Notes under the pieces: model-generated
What the model was told of the DNA's origin: nothing
Databases searched by the model: none
The model's input: only the letters and a program-made list of their open reading frames with translations
Part shown: piece by piece, positions 44,050 to 53,108 of the stretch
Position numbering within the stretch: the stretch's first letter is position 1
Layout: the number at the start of each line of letters is the position of its first letter
Translations under genes and position numbers: made by a program
From: Shinella kummerowiae
Lineage (GTDB): Bacteria; Pseudomonadota; Alphaproteobacteria; Rhizobiales; Rhizobiaceae
DNA: 64,000 nt
Assembly (NCBI RefSeq): GCF_009827055.1
Contig: NZ_WUMK01000015.1
Span: 1 to 64,000 of the forward strand
Direction of reading: 5' to 3'

Positions 44050-45168
44050 CTACTCGTTCTGGAAGTAGGTGTACTTGCCGTCTTCACCCTTCTTCCAGGT
44101 GTAAAGAACGTAGTCCGGACGGGTGATGTCGCCCTTTTCGTCGAAGCCGAGTTCGCCGATCGCGGTCTTGAACGGACCCTTGGCCTTGATGGCTTCGGCA
44201 ACGGCCTGCGGGTCGACGCCGCCAGCAGCCTTGGCGCCTTCAGCGATGACCTGAACGGCAGCGTAGGCGTAGAGCGTGTAGGCTTCCGGCTCGAAGCCGG
44301 CTGCGCGGAACTTCTCGACGATGTCCTTGGCAGCTTCGTTCTTGCGCGGATCCGGAGCAAACGTCATCAGCGTGCCATCAACGGCGTCGCCGGCGATGGA
44401 AGCCAGTTCGTTCGAGACGATACCGTCGCCCGAGATGAACTGAGCCTTCAGGCCCTGGTCGGCAGCCTGGCGCTCGATGAGGCCAAACTCGGTGTGCAGG
44501 CCGCCCCAGTAGACGACCGATACGCCGGCTTCCTTCATCTTGGCGATGAGAGCGGAGAAGTCCTTGTCGCCGACGTTGACGCCTTCATAGATGGCTTCGG
44601 TGATGCCAGCTTCGTTCGTCGCCTTCTTGGTTTCGTCTGCAAGGCCCTGACCATACGGGGTCTTGTCATGCAGGATGGCAACCTTGGCGTCCTTGAAGTT
44701 GGCAGCGATGAAGGAGCCCGCTACCGCGCCCTGCTGATCGTCACGACCGCAGGTACGGAAGGTGTTCCACAGGCCGCGCTCGGTGTAGGTCGGGTTGGTC
44801 GAGGCCGGAGAAATCTGCAGGATGCCGTTTTCGGCATAGATTTCCGACGCCGGGATGGAAACGCCCGAGTTGAAGTGACCGACCACGAACTTCACGCCGT
44901 CAGCAACGAACTTGTTGGCAACGGATACGCCCTGCTTCGGGTCGGACACGTCGTCGCCCAGCACAACCTTGATCTGTTCGCCGTTGATGCCGCCTGCTGC
45001 GTTGATGTCGGCAGCAGCCTGCTCGGCACCCTTCTGCAGCTGCGCGCCGAAGGCAGCGTTCGGACCGGTCAGCGGGCCGCCGACGCCGATCAATACGTCG
45101 GCCCAGGCGCTGCCGCTGAATGCGACCATTGCAGCCAAAGCAACGGCCGACATGAGAGACTTCTTCAT
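44050..45168 (-). CDS. livK: Branched-chain amino-acid-type ABC substrate-binding protein
   Basis: A periplasmic protein of 372 aa. The signal peptide is [21 protein letters not shown], cut before ADVLIG. The Leu/Ile/Val-binding fold opens [20 protein letters not shown], with [20 protein letters not shown] and [20 protein letters not shown]. The ATG has GGGAGTAATAAT upstream; a longer frame begins at 45204. It is the last gene of a liv operon whose permeases and ATPases lie upstream. Ligand class (hydrophobic amino acid versus amide) is not certain. Confidence 0.9.
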   Translation of the reverse strand: MKKSLMSAVALAAMVAFSGSAWADVLIGVGGPLTGPNAAFGAQLQKGAEQAAADINAAGGINGEQIKVVLGDDVSDPKQGVSVANKFVADGVKFVVGHFNSGVSIPASEIYAENGILQISPASTNPTYTERGLWNTFRTCGRDDQQGAVAGSFIAANFKDAKVAILHDKTPYGQGLADETKKATNEAGITEAIYEGVNVGDKDFSALIAKMKEAGVSVVYWGGLHTEFGLIERQAADQGLKAQFISGDGIVSNELASIAGDAVDGTLMTFAPDPRKNEAAKDIVEKFRAAGFEPEAYTLYAYAAVQVIAEGAKAAGGVDPQAVAEAIKAKGPFKTAIGELGFDEKGDITRPDYVLYTWKKGEDGKYTYFQNE

Positions 45169-45280
45169 ATTATTACTCCCAAATTTATAGCGGGTTCGTT
45201 TCAACCGGTCGCAACACCCGCATTCATTGCGCCGATATCGCTATGCCCGCAGCCGAGGACCGGCTGCGGCGTTCCCTTTG

Positions 45281-45625
45281 TTATTTCGACTTCCAGGAAA
45301 AAGGCGACGCCTTTTCATAGAGCCAATAGTAGTTGTTGGTCATTTGCCGCGTGCGGTAGTAGCGGTAACCGAGCGTAGCAAACAACAAAAGCACGACCGT
45401 GTCCACGACATAGTACTGGAATGTCAGCATGCTGCCGTGGAACAAAGCGTGGTGGATGAAACGGATCGCGACGCCGAGAAGCAGGATGTAAATCAACAGC
45501 GTCGTGTAGCTCTGCCAGTTCTCCGCCACGCTCTTGCCCGTGCGCCAAGCCGTCCAGCCGCCCATGATGACGGTGATGAACAGGAACTGCCAGATGGATG
45601 GTTCTTCGTAGAGAATTCCCTGCAT
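45281..45625 (-). CDS. DUF6867-type small membrane protein in the liv operon
   Basis: A protein of 114 aa with three membrane segments: SIWQFLFITVIMGGWTAWRT, YTTLLIYILLLGVAIRFIHH and YYVVDTVVLLLFATLGYRYY, ending in a basic, aromatic tail (TRQMTNNYYWLYEKASPFSW). This family sits between livF and livK in many rhizobial loci. It lies 103 bp after livF and 112 bp before livK. Its function is unknown; an accessory to the permease is plausible. Confidence 0.8.
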   Translation of the reverse strand: MQGILYEEPSIWQFLFITVIMGGWTAWRTGKSVAENWQSYTTLLIYILLLGVAIRFIHHALFHGSMLTFQYYVVDTVVLLLFATLGYRYYRTRQMTNNYYWLYEKASPFSWKSK

Positions 45626-45728
45626 TTTCTTATCTCCCCTACAGCGCTGCGCGTCATGCCATGATGCGCAAAGGTCGCTGTAACTTCTTACATCTGCACA
45701 GGGTCCCAGAGAATCCTGTGCGCCCGCC

Positions 45729-46454
45729 TTAGTGGCGCCCGCCTTCGAGATAGGCGGCGCGCACTTCCGGGTTGGCCAGAAGTTCCTTGCCAGAACCGCT
45801 CATCGTCACCTGACCGTTGACCATCACATAGGCCCGGTGGGAGAGTTTGAGGGCGGCGAACGCGTTCTGCTCGACGAGGAACACGGTCAGCCCTTGTTCC
45901 TCGTTCAGCACCTTGATGGCATCGAAGATCTGCCTGATGATCAGCGGCGCAAGACCGAGCGACGGTTCGTCGAGCAGAAGCAGCTTCGGACGGGCCATCA
46001 GCGCGCGGCCGATGGACAGCATCTGCTGTTCGCCGCCCGAAAGCGTGCCGCCGCGCTGGGCCTGGCGTTCCTTGAGGCGCGGGAAGAGCGTGAAGATCTT
46101 TTCCACGTCCTCGTCGAAGTACTTCAGATTGTCGAGGCTCGCGCCCATCTGAAGGTTCTCGTACACGGTCATGCGCGGAAAAATACGGCGACCTTCCGGC
46201 GATTGGGCAATGCGGCGGCGCGCGATCAGATGCGTCGGCAGGCGCGTGATGTCCTCGCCATCGAAGGTGATGGTGCCGGTGCGGGCCTGCGGGCTGCCGC
46301 AGATCGTCATCATCAGGGTCGACTTGCCCGCGCCGTTCGCGCCGATGAGACTGACGATCTCGCCCTTCTTCACATCGACGTTGACGCCGCCGAGTGCGCG
46401 GATATTGCCGTAATAGGTTTCCACGCCCTGAACGCTGAGAAGCGTATCGCTCAT
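45729..46454 (-). CDS. livF: Branched-chain amino-acid ABC transporter ATP-binding protein LivF
   Basis: An ATPase of 241 aa. Walker A is GANGAGKSTLMMTI, the signature is LSGGEQQMLSIGRALMARPK, and Walker B is LLLDEPSLGLAPLI. LivF-type opening text is VQGVETYYGNIRALGGVNVD. Its ATG overlaps the livG stop by 4 bp (ATGA). Confidence 0.94.
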   Translation of the reverse strand: MSDTLLSVQGVETYYGNIRALGGVNVDVKKGEIVSLIGANGAGKSTLMMTICGSPQARTGTITFDGEDITRLPTHLIARRRIAQSPEGRRIFPRMTVYENLQMGASLDNLKYFDEDVEKIFTLFPRLKERQAQRGGTLSGGEQQMLSIGRALMARPKLLLLDEPSLGLAPLIIRQIFDAIKVLNEEQGLTVFLVEQNAFAALKLSHRAYVMVNGQVTMSGSGKELLANPEVRAAYLEGGRH

Positions 46455-47347
46455 GAGTGCGCCCCTCCCTGCGGACCTTCGCCCTCTGCGATAACCTCGA
46501 TTTCCTCGATCACCTCTTCGACCTCATCATCTTCAACACCGAGATAGGCCGCAATAACCTTCGGATCGTTCTTCACATGGTCCGGCGTGCCGTCGGAAAT
46601 CTTCTGCCCGTATTCGAGCACGACCACATGGTCGGAGATTTCCATGACGACCGACATGTCGTGCTCGATGAGCAGGATCGACGCGCCGCTGTCCTTGCGG
46701 ATGGAGCGCAGGAGTTCGTTGAGCGCCAGCGATTCACGCGGGTTGAGACCGGCTGCCGGTTCGTCGAGGCAGAGGAATTCCGGCCCCGTGCACATGGCGC
46801 GGGCGATTTCCAGACGGCGTTGCGCGCCGTAAGGCAGGTCGCCCGCCGGGTCGTCGGCACGCTCGATGAGGTTGGCCTTTTCCAGCCAGTACTTGGCGAT
46901 GTCGATCGATTCGGCCGCTGCCTTCTTGTAGGTGGGCAGGCCGAGCAGGCCGAGGATCGTATAGCCGGAGGCCTTCATCAGCGCATTGTGCTGGGCGACG
47001 AGCAGGTTTTCCAGAACCGTCAGGCCCGAGAAGAGCCGGATGTTCTGGAAGGTACGCGCCACCTTCGCATCGCGATTGACCTCGAAGTCGGTCATGCGCT
47101 CGAGCAGGAACTCCTTGCCGGCCTTCTGGCGCATGGTGATCATGCCCATGGTCGGCTTGTAGAAGCCGGTCACGCAGTTGAACACCGTGGTCTTGCCGGC
47201 ACCGTTCGGACCGATCAGCGCGGTGATATCGCCGCGATAGGCTTCGAAGGAGAGGTCGTTGATGGCCATGAGACCACCGAAGCGCATCGACAGATGCTCG
47301 ACTTTCAGGATGGGATCTTTCGTCATCGTATTCGTTCCGGGCGCCAT
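46451..47347 (-). CDS. livG: Branched-chain amino-acid ABC transporter ATP-binding protein LivG
   Basis: An ATPase of 298 aa. Walker A is GPNGAGKTTVFNCV, the signature region is GDLPYGAQRRLEIARAM, and Walker B is FLCLDEPAAGLNPRE. It has an acidic C-terminal tail (EDDEVEEVIEEIEVIAEGEG) not found in typical LivG. Its ATG shares a base with the livM stop (TGATG); an alternative ATG lies seven codons in. Confidence 0.93.
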   Translation of the reverse strand: MAPGTNTMTKDPILKVEHLSMRFGGLMAINDLSFEAYRGDITALIGPNGAGKTTVFNCVTGFYKPTMGMITMRQKAGKEFLLERMTDFEVNRDAKVARTFQNIRLFSGLTVLENLLVAQHNALMKASGYTILGLLGLPTYKKAAAESIDIAKYWLEKANLIERADDPAGDLPYGAQRRLEIARAMCTGPEFLCLDEPAAGLNPRESLALNELLRSIRKDSGASILLIEHDMSVVMEISDHVVVLEYGQKISDGTPDHVKNDPKVIAAYLGVEDDEVEEVIEEIEVIAEGEGPQGGAHS

Positions 47348-48738
47348 CAGCCGTGCCCTTCCTTGGTAAAGCTGCCGGAGACGTTCTTGCGTTCCTTGAG
47401 GAAGGCCGTCGGTTCACGGCTTCCGACGAAGCCGCGCGGCTTCAGCACCATGACGACGACCATCGCCAGACCGAAGATCAGCATGCGGTAGAGTTCCGGG
47501 GTGAAGTCCGGGCCGAAGATGCTCTTCAGGAAGGTCATCTCACGCAGCAACTCGGTACCGCCGACCATGACGACCGCCGCAACGGCGATGCCGATGAGCG
47601 AGCCCATGCCGCCGAGAACGACGATGGCAAGGATGATTGCCGATTCGAGGAAGACGAAGCTTTCCGGCGAGACGAAGCCCTGGCGCACGGCGAAGAACGA
47701 GCCGGCAAAACCGCCGAACATTGCGCCGATGGCAAAGGCCGTCAGCTTGGTCGTCACCGTGTTGATGCCGAGCGAACGGCAGGCGATCTCGTCTTCGCGC
47801 AGCGCTTCCCACGCACGGCCGATCGGCATGCGGCGCAGGCGGATCGTCACGTAGGCGGTGAGCAGAGCAAGCGCCAGGATGAGATAGAACAGGAAGATCT
47901 TGTAATAGGCCGATGACATCGGCAGTTCGAAGACCTTGGCGAAGTTGTTCGGCGCGCTGACGTCGAAGGACCAGATGCCGAAGACCGAAGCCTTCGGAAT
48001 GCCGGAAACGCCGAACGTTCCCTTGGTCACTTCCGTCCAGTTTATCAGGACCAGGCGGATGATTTCCCCGAAGGCGAGCGTGACGATGGCGAGGTAATCG
48101 CCCTTGAGACGCAGCACAGGGAAGCCGAGGATCATGCCCCAGAAGGCGGCGAGGATACCGGCAAGCGGCAGCAGCACCCAGAAGGACAGGCCGAAATACT
48201 GCGACAGCAGCGCGTAGGAATAGGCGCCAACCGCGTAGAAGGCGACATAGCCGAGGTCGAGCAGGCCGGCGAGGCCGACGACGATGTTCAGACCCCAGGC
48301 CAGCATCACATAGATGAGGATCTGGATGCCGAAATTGTCGACCCATTTCAGCGAGCCCTGCACGCCAAAGAGCACGACCATGAGGGGCGGATAGAAGATC
48401 AGCGCAACGATCGCGATCTTGCTGAAGTTACGCTTGAAGAAGCTCTCTTCTGTCTCGGTGGACGCCGTTGCCGAAGCGGCGGCCTTGCGGGCAGCCAGCC
48501 AGGGACGCAGATAGGCGACCGAAAGGAAGCGGCCGACGGCAGCCACGATCACGAAGACCGCGAGCAGACCCCAGCGCTGGTTCAGAACAAGCTCGTTGCG
48601 GATGTTCTGCGTGGTCTCGAGACCGACGAAGAGAACGAAGAGGCCGAGCGAGATGACGCCGGCATAAAAGCCCTCGCGCAGAGCCCGCGCCGTCAGATTA
48701 CCGCCGGCGCTCTCATGAGTATTGGAAATGTTGGCCAT
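47347..48738 (-). CDS. livM: Branched-chain amino-acid ABC transporter permease LivM
   Basis: A permease of 463 aa. About 100 N-terminal residues with two or three extra helices precede the conserved LivM core (LAWGLNIVVGLAGLLDLGYV, AFYAVGAYSYALLSQYF, RLKGDYLAIVTLAFGEIIRL, RAWEALREDEIACRSLGIN). The long N-terminus is typical of rhizobial LivM. It starts 4 bp after livH. Confidence 0.93.
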   Translation of the reverse strand: MANISNTHESAGGNLTARALREGFYAGVISLGLFVLFVGLETTQNIRNELVLNQRWGLLAVFVIVAAVGRFLSVAYLRPWLAARKAAASATASTETEESFFKRNFSKIAIVALIFYPPLMVVLFGVQGSLKWVDNFGIQILIYVMLAWGLNIVVGLAGLLDLGYVAFYAVGAYSYALLSQYFGLSFWVLLPLAGILAAFWGMILGFPVLRLKGDYLAIVTLAFGEIIRLVLINWTEVTKGTFGVSGIPKASVFGIWSFDVSAPNNFAKVFELPMSSAYYKIFLFYLILALALLTAYVTIRLRRMPIGRAWEALREDEIACRSLGINTVTTKLTAFAIGAMFGGFAGSFFAVRQGFVSPESFVFLESAIILAIVVLGGMGSLIGIAVAAVVMVGGTELLREMTFLKSIFGPDFTPELYRMLIFGLAMVVVMVLKPRGFVGSREPTAFLKERKNVSGSFTKEGHG

Positions 48739-48742
48739 TTAA

Positions 48743-49645
48743 TCAAACCTTCTCGACTTCCGGTCGTCCAAGAATACCGGACGGCTTGAAGATCAGGACG
48801 ATGGCGAGGATGGAGAACGTCGCAACGTCCTTGTAGTCGATGGTGAAGTAGGCGGACCACAGGCTCTCGATGAGGCCGATGAGCATGCCGCCGAGAACGG
48901 CGCCCGGCAGCGAGCCGATACCGCCCAGAACCGCAGCCGTGAAGGCCTTGACGCCCGGCACGAAGCCGTCGGTGAAGACGGTCACGCCGTAATACATCAG
49001 GTACATCGTACCGGCGACGGCCGCGAGCGAAGCACCCATGACGAAGGTCACGGAGATGGTGCGGTCGACGTCGATGCCGAGCAGCGCCGCCATCTTGCGG
49101 TCCTGCTCCGTCGCGCGCTGGGCGCGGCCAAGGGCCGTCTTATTGACGATGTACCAGAAGATCGTCAGCAGGCTGACCGTCAGGATCATGATGATGATCT
49201 GCTTCAGCGAGATCGAGATGCCGAAGACGTTGTAGACGGACGAGACCAGCGGCGGGATCGGCTTGTTGCGCGGACCCTGCGTGACCTGGATGAAGTTCGA
49301 TAGCGCGATCGACATGCCGATTGCGGTGATCAACGGCGCGAGGCGGAAAGAACCGCGCAACGGCCGGTAGGCCACCTTCTCGATCGTCCAGTTCCACAGC
49401 GACGCCGTCAGCATGGCCGCAGCAATCATGACCAGCAGCAGAAGCACAACCGGAAGGCCGGCAAAGATGCTGGTGAGCAGAAGGAAGACGATGAGAGCGG
49501 CAAATCCACCCAGCATGAAGATATCGCCATGGGCGAAATTGATCATGCCGATGATGCCGTAAACCATGGTGTAGCCGATGGCTATCAAACCATAAATAGA
49601 TCCAAGCGTCAGCCCGTTGACGAGCTGCTGGACGAAGTACTCCAT
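48743..49645 (-). CDS. livH: Branched-chain amino-acid ABC transporter permease LivH
   Basis: A permease of 300 aa from an ATG with GGGGGATTATATAT upstream. The conserved core is VQQLVNGLTLGSIYGLIAIG, TMVYGIIGMINFAHGDIFML, ALGRAQRATEQDRKMAALLG and AVLGGIGSLPGAVLGGMLIG. It is the first gene of the operon; promoter DNA lies in the 287-bp gap 49646-49932. Confidence 0.94.
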   Translation of the reverse strand: MEYFVQQLVNGLTLGSIYGLIAIGYTMVYGIIGMINFAHGDIFMLGGFAALIVFLLLTSIFAGLPVVLLLLVMIAAAMLTASLWNWTIEKVAYRPLRGSFRLAPLITAIGMSIALSNFIQVTQGPRNKPIPPLVSSVYNVFGISISLKQIIIMILTVSLLTIFWYIVNKTALGRAQRATEQDRKMAALLGIDVDRTISVTFVMGASLAAVAGTMYLMYYGVTVFTDGFVPGVKAFTAAVLGGIGSLPGAVLGGMLIGLIESLWSAYFTIDYKDVATFSILAIVLIFKPSGILGRPEVEKV

Positions 49646-49796
49646 ATATATAATCCCCCGGATGCGGTTCCTGATCGGCCACATCTCTTGTTCTTGACGC
49701 TCATTTTTGAGCTTGTTTAGACAAGGAGATTCCATACCGCTTTCGAGACAAAAGGGAAGCCAAAAAAGGCCCGATCGACAATTTCTTTAGCAAGAA

Positions 49797-49819
49797 GCGT
49801 TAAATGACGTAATTAACGC
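49797..49819. promoter_or_regulatory. 23-bp palindrome upstream of livH
   Basis: GCGTTAA (49797-49803) and TTAACGC (49813-49819) are exact inverted arms around ATGACGTAA. It lies about 150 bp upstream of livH. A second, shorter dyad, GTGCA-N6-TGCAC, is at 49859-49874. Either may be an operator for an amino-acid-responsive regulator; none is encoded next to this operon. Confidence 0.35.
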
Positions 49820-49884
49820 CAGCGAAACCAAAAAAACGGCAGGAAAATCCGCACTTTTGTGCAAAATAATGCACGAAAGCTGCA

Positions 49885-49917
49885 AAACGCGGTGTCTCGA
49901 TAAGACACACCGCGTTT
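49885..49917 (-). terminator. Terminator after the dimethylglycine dehydrogenase-like gene
   Basis: On the minus strand an 11-bp stem, AAACGCGGTGT pairing with ACACCGCGTTT, closes over a loop that can itself pair (GTGTCT with AGACAC). It ends in a short T-run and begins 15 nt after the stop. It separates the demethylation gene from the liv operon promoter. Confidence 0.8.
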
Positions 49918-49932
49918 CGTATGTGTATCAAA

Positions 49933-52359
49933 TCACCCGCGCATTTTCGCGCCGGTCGCGTCGAAGAGCGGCTCCGGCTGCAAGCGGGCCGCCAGCACCT
50001 CGCCGAGCAGCTCGATCGACCAGCCCGCCTCGATGTCCGCGATCTCCTTCGGCACGTAGCCGACCGCAACCGAGACGCCGGCCGCATGAGCATACCCGCC
50101 CGAGGTCACCCAGCCACGCACCGCGCCGTCCAGATAGATCGGCTCGTCGCCGATGACGTCGGCGTCCTTCGCCTCGAGGATGAAGGTCCGCAGCCGCAGT
50201 TCGCCGCCTGATTCGCGTTCGGCCTTAACCGCAGCCTTGCCGATGAAGTCCGCGCCCTTGCCGACGGCGACGAAACGCTCCAGCCCCGCCTCGAGCGGGC
50301 CGTAGAGTGGGCGGTATTCCCGCGACCAGCTGCCGTAGGATTTTTCGAGGCGCAATGCATTGAGCGCCCTGAGACCGAAGAGCTTGATGTCGAATTCGGC
50401 GCCGGCCTCCATGATGAGATCGTAGAGATAGCGCTGGTACTGCGGCTTCATCCAGATCTCGTAGCCGAGATCACCCGTGTAGCTGACACGTCCGACGATC
50501 GCCGGCGCCATGCCAAGATCCATCTTCCGCACCGTCATGAAGGGGAAGGCCGCGGTCGAAAGATCCTGATGGGTCAGCTTTTGCAGAACATCGCGCGCCT
50601 TCGGACCGGCAATCGCCAGGCCGACGAGGCCGAGGTTCAGCGCTTCGAGCGTCACCGATCCATCCTTCGGCAGATGCGTCTCGAACCAGCGCATATGATA
50701 GTCTTCGGCGATGCCGGAGCCGATGAGCAGGAAGCCCCCCTCGCCCAGCTTCGCCAGCGTGAAATCGCCGATCAGCTTGCCGTCGTCCTTCAGCATCGGC
50801 GCCAGCGTCATGCGGCCGGCTGCCGGCATGCGGCAGGTGAGCAGCTGATCGAGCCATGCTTCCGCGCCTTCCCCCTTCACCGCATATTTGGCAAAGCCGG
50901 AGGTCTCCATAAGGCCGACGCTGTCGCGAACCGCCCGGGCTTCCGCGCCGACGGTCTCGAAGTCCGTGGAACGGCGCCAGGAGAACTGGTCCTCGACCCC
51001 TTCCGGCGCAAACCACAGCGGCGCCTCCAGACCGTAGGACGCGCCGAAGACGGCACCGGCCGCCTTCAACTTGTCATAGATCGGCGTCGTCAGCAGCGGC
51101 CGGCCGGCCGGCAGCTCCTCATTCGGATAACGGATCGAGAAGCGGCGGGAATAGTTCTCGCGCACCTTGGCATTGGTATAGCCGAGTGTCGCGAAATCGC
51201 CGTAGCGGGACACGTCCATGGCGAAGACGTCGAAGCCCGGATCGCCGTGGATCATCCAGTTGGCGAGCGCGAGGCCCACGCCGCCGCCCTGGCTGAAGCC
51301 GGCCATCACCGCGCAGGCCGACCAGTAATTCGTCATGCCGCGTACCGGTCCGACCAGCGGGTTGCCGTCCGGCGAGAAGGTGAAGGGACCGTTGATGATC
51401 TTCTTGATGCCGGCCTTGTTGAAGGCCGGGAAGTGGCGGAAGCCGACTTCCAGCTCCGGCGTGATGCGCTCGATATCCTCGTCCAGCAGCTCGTGGCCGA
51501 AATCCCAGGGCGTGTTCAGCGGCGACCACGGGCGGCAGGCCTTTTCATAGGTGCCCATCAGCATGCCATTGCGCTCCTGGCGGAGATAGATTTCCCCGTC
51601 GAAGTCGACGCAATGCATCAGCTCCTTGCCGCGCGTCTGGTTGAACTCGATGACTTCGGGCATGTCCTCGGTGATGAGATACATGTGCTCCATGGCAAGC
51701 ACCGGCAGTTCGAGCCCGACCATGCGGCCGACCTCACGCGCCCAAAGTCCACCGCAATTGACGACATGCTCGGCGATGATCTCGCCCTTGTTGGTGATGA
51801 CCCGCCAGCTGCCGTCCTCGCGCTGCACGAGATCTTCCACTTTGGTGTGAAGATAGATGTCGGCACCGTTCTTCTTGGCCGATTTCGCATAGGCATGCGT
51901 CGTGCCGTAGGGATCGAGATGCCCCTCGACCGGATCGAAAACGGCACCGACGAACTGGTCGGGGTCGAGCAGCGGCATCAGCTCATGCGCCTCCTTCGGC
52001 GTCAGGAGATGCGCATCGAGCCCCATGTAACGACCCTTGGCGAGGATCGACTTCATCCAGTCGAAACGGTCCTTGGTCGAGGCCAGCATCATGCCGGAGG
52101 TCATGTGCAGGCCGATATCCTGGCCGGAATAGTCCTGAATCTCCTTGTAGAGCTCCACCGTGTATTTCTGCAGCTTGGCGACGTTGGGGTCGCCATTGAT
52201 CGTGTGCATGCCGCCGGCCGCATGCCAGGTCGAGCCGGAGGTCAGCTCCGAGCGCTCGACGAGCACGACATCGGTCCAGCCGAATTTCGTAAGATGATAC
52301 AGGACGGAACAGCCGACGACGCCGCCTCCGATGACGACGACCCTTGCATGGCTCTTCAT
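49933..52359 (-). CDS. Dimethylglycine dehydrogenase-like FAD/folate oxidoreductase
   Basis: A protein of 808 aa. The N-terminal FAD-binding DAO domain (about 1-370) starts VVVIGGGVVGCSVLYHLTKF with the His-containing covalent-flavin-type motif SGSTWHAAGGMHTINGD. An FAO_M linker (about 375-430) follows, then a GcvT-like folate-binding domain (about 430-800: YAVKGEGAEAWLDQLLTCRM, VSYTGDLGYEIWMKPQYQ, FGLRALNALRLEKSYGSWSR). The layout is that of dimethylglycine or sarcosine dehydrogenases, which pass the methyl carbon to tetrahydrofolate. It lies 184 bp downstream of soxBDAG, fitting a betaine-to-glycine route. Exact substrate is inferred. Confidence 0.85.
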   Translation of the reverse strand: MKSHARVVVIGGGVVGCSVLYHLTKFGWTDVVLVERSELTSGSTWHAAGGMHTINGDPNVAKLQKYTVELYKEIQDYSGQDIGLHMTSGMMLASTKDRFDWMKSILAKGRYMGLDAHLLTPKEAHELMPLLDPDQFVGAVFDPVEGHLDPYGTTHAYAKSAKKNGADIYLHTKVEDLVQREDGSWRVITNKGEIIAEHVVNCGGLWAREVGRMVGLELPVLAMEHMYLITEDMPEVIEFNQTRGKELMHCVDFDGEIYLRQERNGMLMGTYEKACRPWSPLNTPWDFGHELLDEDIERITPELEVGFRHFPAFNKAGIKKIINGPFTFSPDGNPLVGPVRGMTNYWSACAVMAGFSQGGGVGLALANWMIHGDPGFDVFAMDVSRYGDFATLGYTNAKVRENYSRRFSIRYPNEELPAGRPLLTTPIYDKLKAAGAVFGASYGLEAPLWFAPEGVEDQFSWRRSTDFETVGAEARAVRDSVGLMETSGFAKYAVKGEGAEAWLDQLLTCRMPAAGRMTLAPMLKDDGKLIGDFTLAKLGEGGFLLIGSGIAEDYHMRWFETHLPKDGSVTLEALNLGLVGLAIAGPKARDVLQKLTHQDLSTAAFPFMTVRKMDLGMAPAIVGRVSYTGDLGYEIWMKPQYQRYLYDLIMEAGAEFDIKLFGLRALNALRLEKSYGSWSREYRPLYGPLEAGLERFVAVGKGADFIGKAAVKAERESGGELRLRTFILEAKDADVIGDEPIYLDGAVRGWVTSGGYAHAAGVSVAVGYVPKEIADIEAGWSIELLGEVLAARLQPEPLFDATGAKMRG

Positions 52360-52516
52360 GAATAACTCCGGCTTTCGGCGGGTTGAAGGGAACTGTGTGC
52401 TGCAGACGAAACGCAGCCTATTTTGTCCCCCGGAGCCCCCACAAGCCCGTGGTGCGAAACCTCATGTCGCTTTGCCGATTTCGGGTGTCGGTGTTGGGGT
52501 CGCAGCGCGGCGAAAA

Positions 52517-52534
52517 GCCGGATCCGGATCCGGC
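52517..52534 (-). terminator. Palindromic terminator after the sox operon
   Basis: GCCGGATCCGGATCCGGC is a perfect 18-bp palindrome followed on the minus strand by TTTT. It lies 9 nt past the soxG stop. The rest of the 184-bp gap down to the dehydrogenase gene holds no other feature I can support. Confidence 0.65.
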
Positions 52535-52543
52535 GCATCCGTG

Positions 52544-53098
52544 TCAGCGCGTCGCGAAATCCACGGACAGTTCATGGCTGCGCGCCATGGTCTTGAGATC
52601 ATCGACCAGCGCCTCGGCGAAGCTGCGCATCACGACGAGATCGAAGCTGTCCGCAGCGGTGCGGGCAAGATTGACCGACAGATGGTTGCACAGCACGTTC
52701 GCCGCCCGACCGACGGGGAACACATCCGCATGGAGATCGATGGCAATGCCGTTGGCCAGGATGCGTGCGGCGTCGGGGCCAGCGAGCGTCAAGGCGACGC
52801 GGCCATGGCTCTGGTCGATGACGAAGGCGAAATCGCCCAGTCGGACGGACAATTCCGCGCAGAGCGTTTCCGGCGCATGCACCTCGGACAGGATCAGCCA
52901 TTCGCCAGGCCCCGAAAACCGCGCCTCGAACTCCCCGTTCGCAACGAGAATGCCCGCCGCCTCCGCCGTCTGGCCGGGTGCCGCCAGCACGACGGCAATC
53001 GCCGTTGCACGGTGGACGGCGAGATGGTTGGCACGCCGCTCGGAAATCGCGCCGATCGTACCGTCGAGCGCGTGCACTGCTTGATAGTCGTAAGCCAT
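52544..53098 (-). CDS. soxG: Sarcosine oxidase gamma subunit
   Basis: A protein of 184 aa of the heterotetrameric enzyme. Family text includes LAAPGQTAEAAGILVANGEF, GPGEWLILSEVHAPETLCAE, VIDQSHGRVALTLAGPDAAR and DSFDLVVMRSFAEALVDDL. The ATG has GAGGTGACAACG upstream; an in-frame GTG three codons earlier touches the soxA stop. Confidence 0.9.
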   Translation of the reverse strand: MAYDYQAVHALDGTIGAISERRANHLAVHRATAIAVVLAAPGQTAEAAGILVANGEFEARFSGPGEWLILSEVHAPETLCAELSVRLGDFAFVIDQSHGRVALTLAGPDAARILANGIAIDLHADVFPVGRAANVLCNHLSVNLARTAADSFDLVVMRSFAEALVDDLKTMARSHELSVDFATR

Positions 53099-53108
53099 CG
53101 TTGTCACC

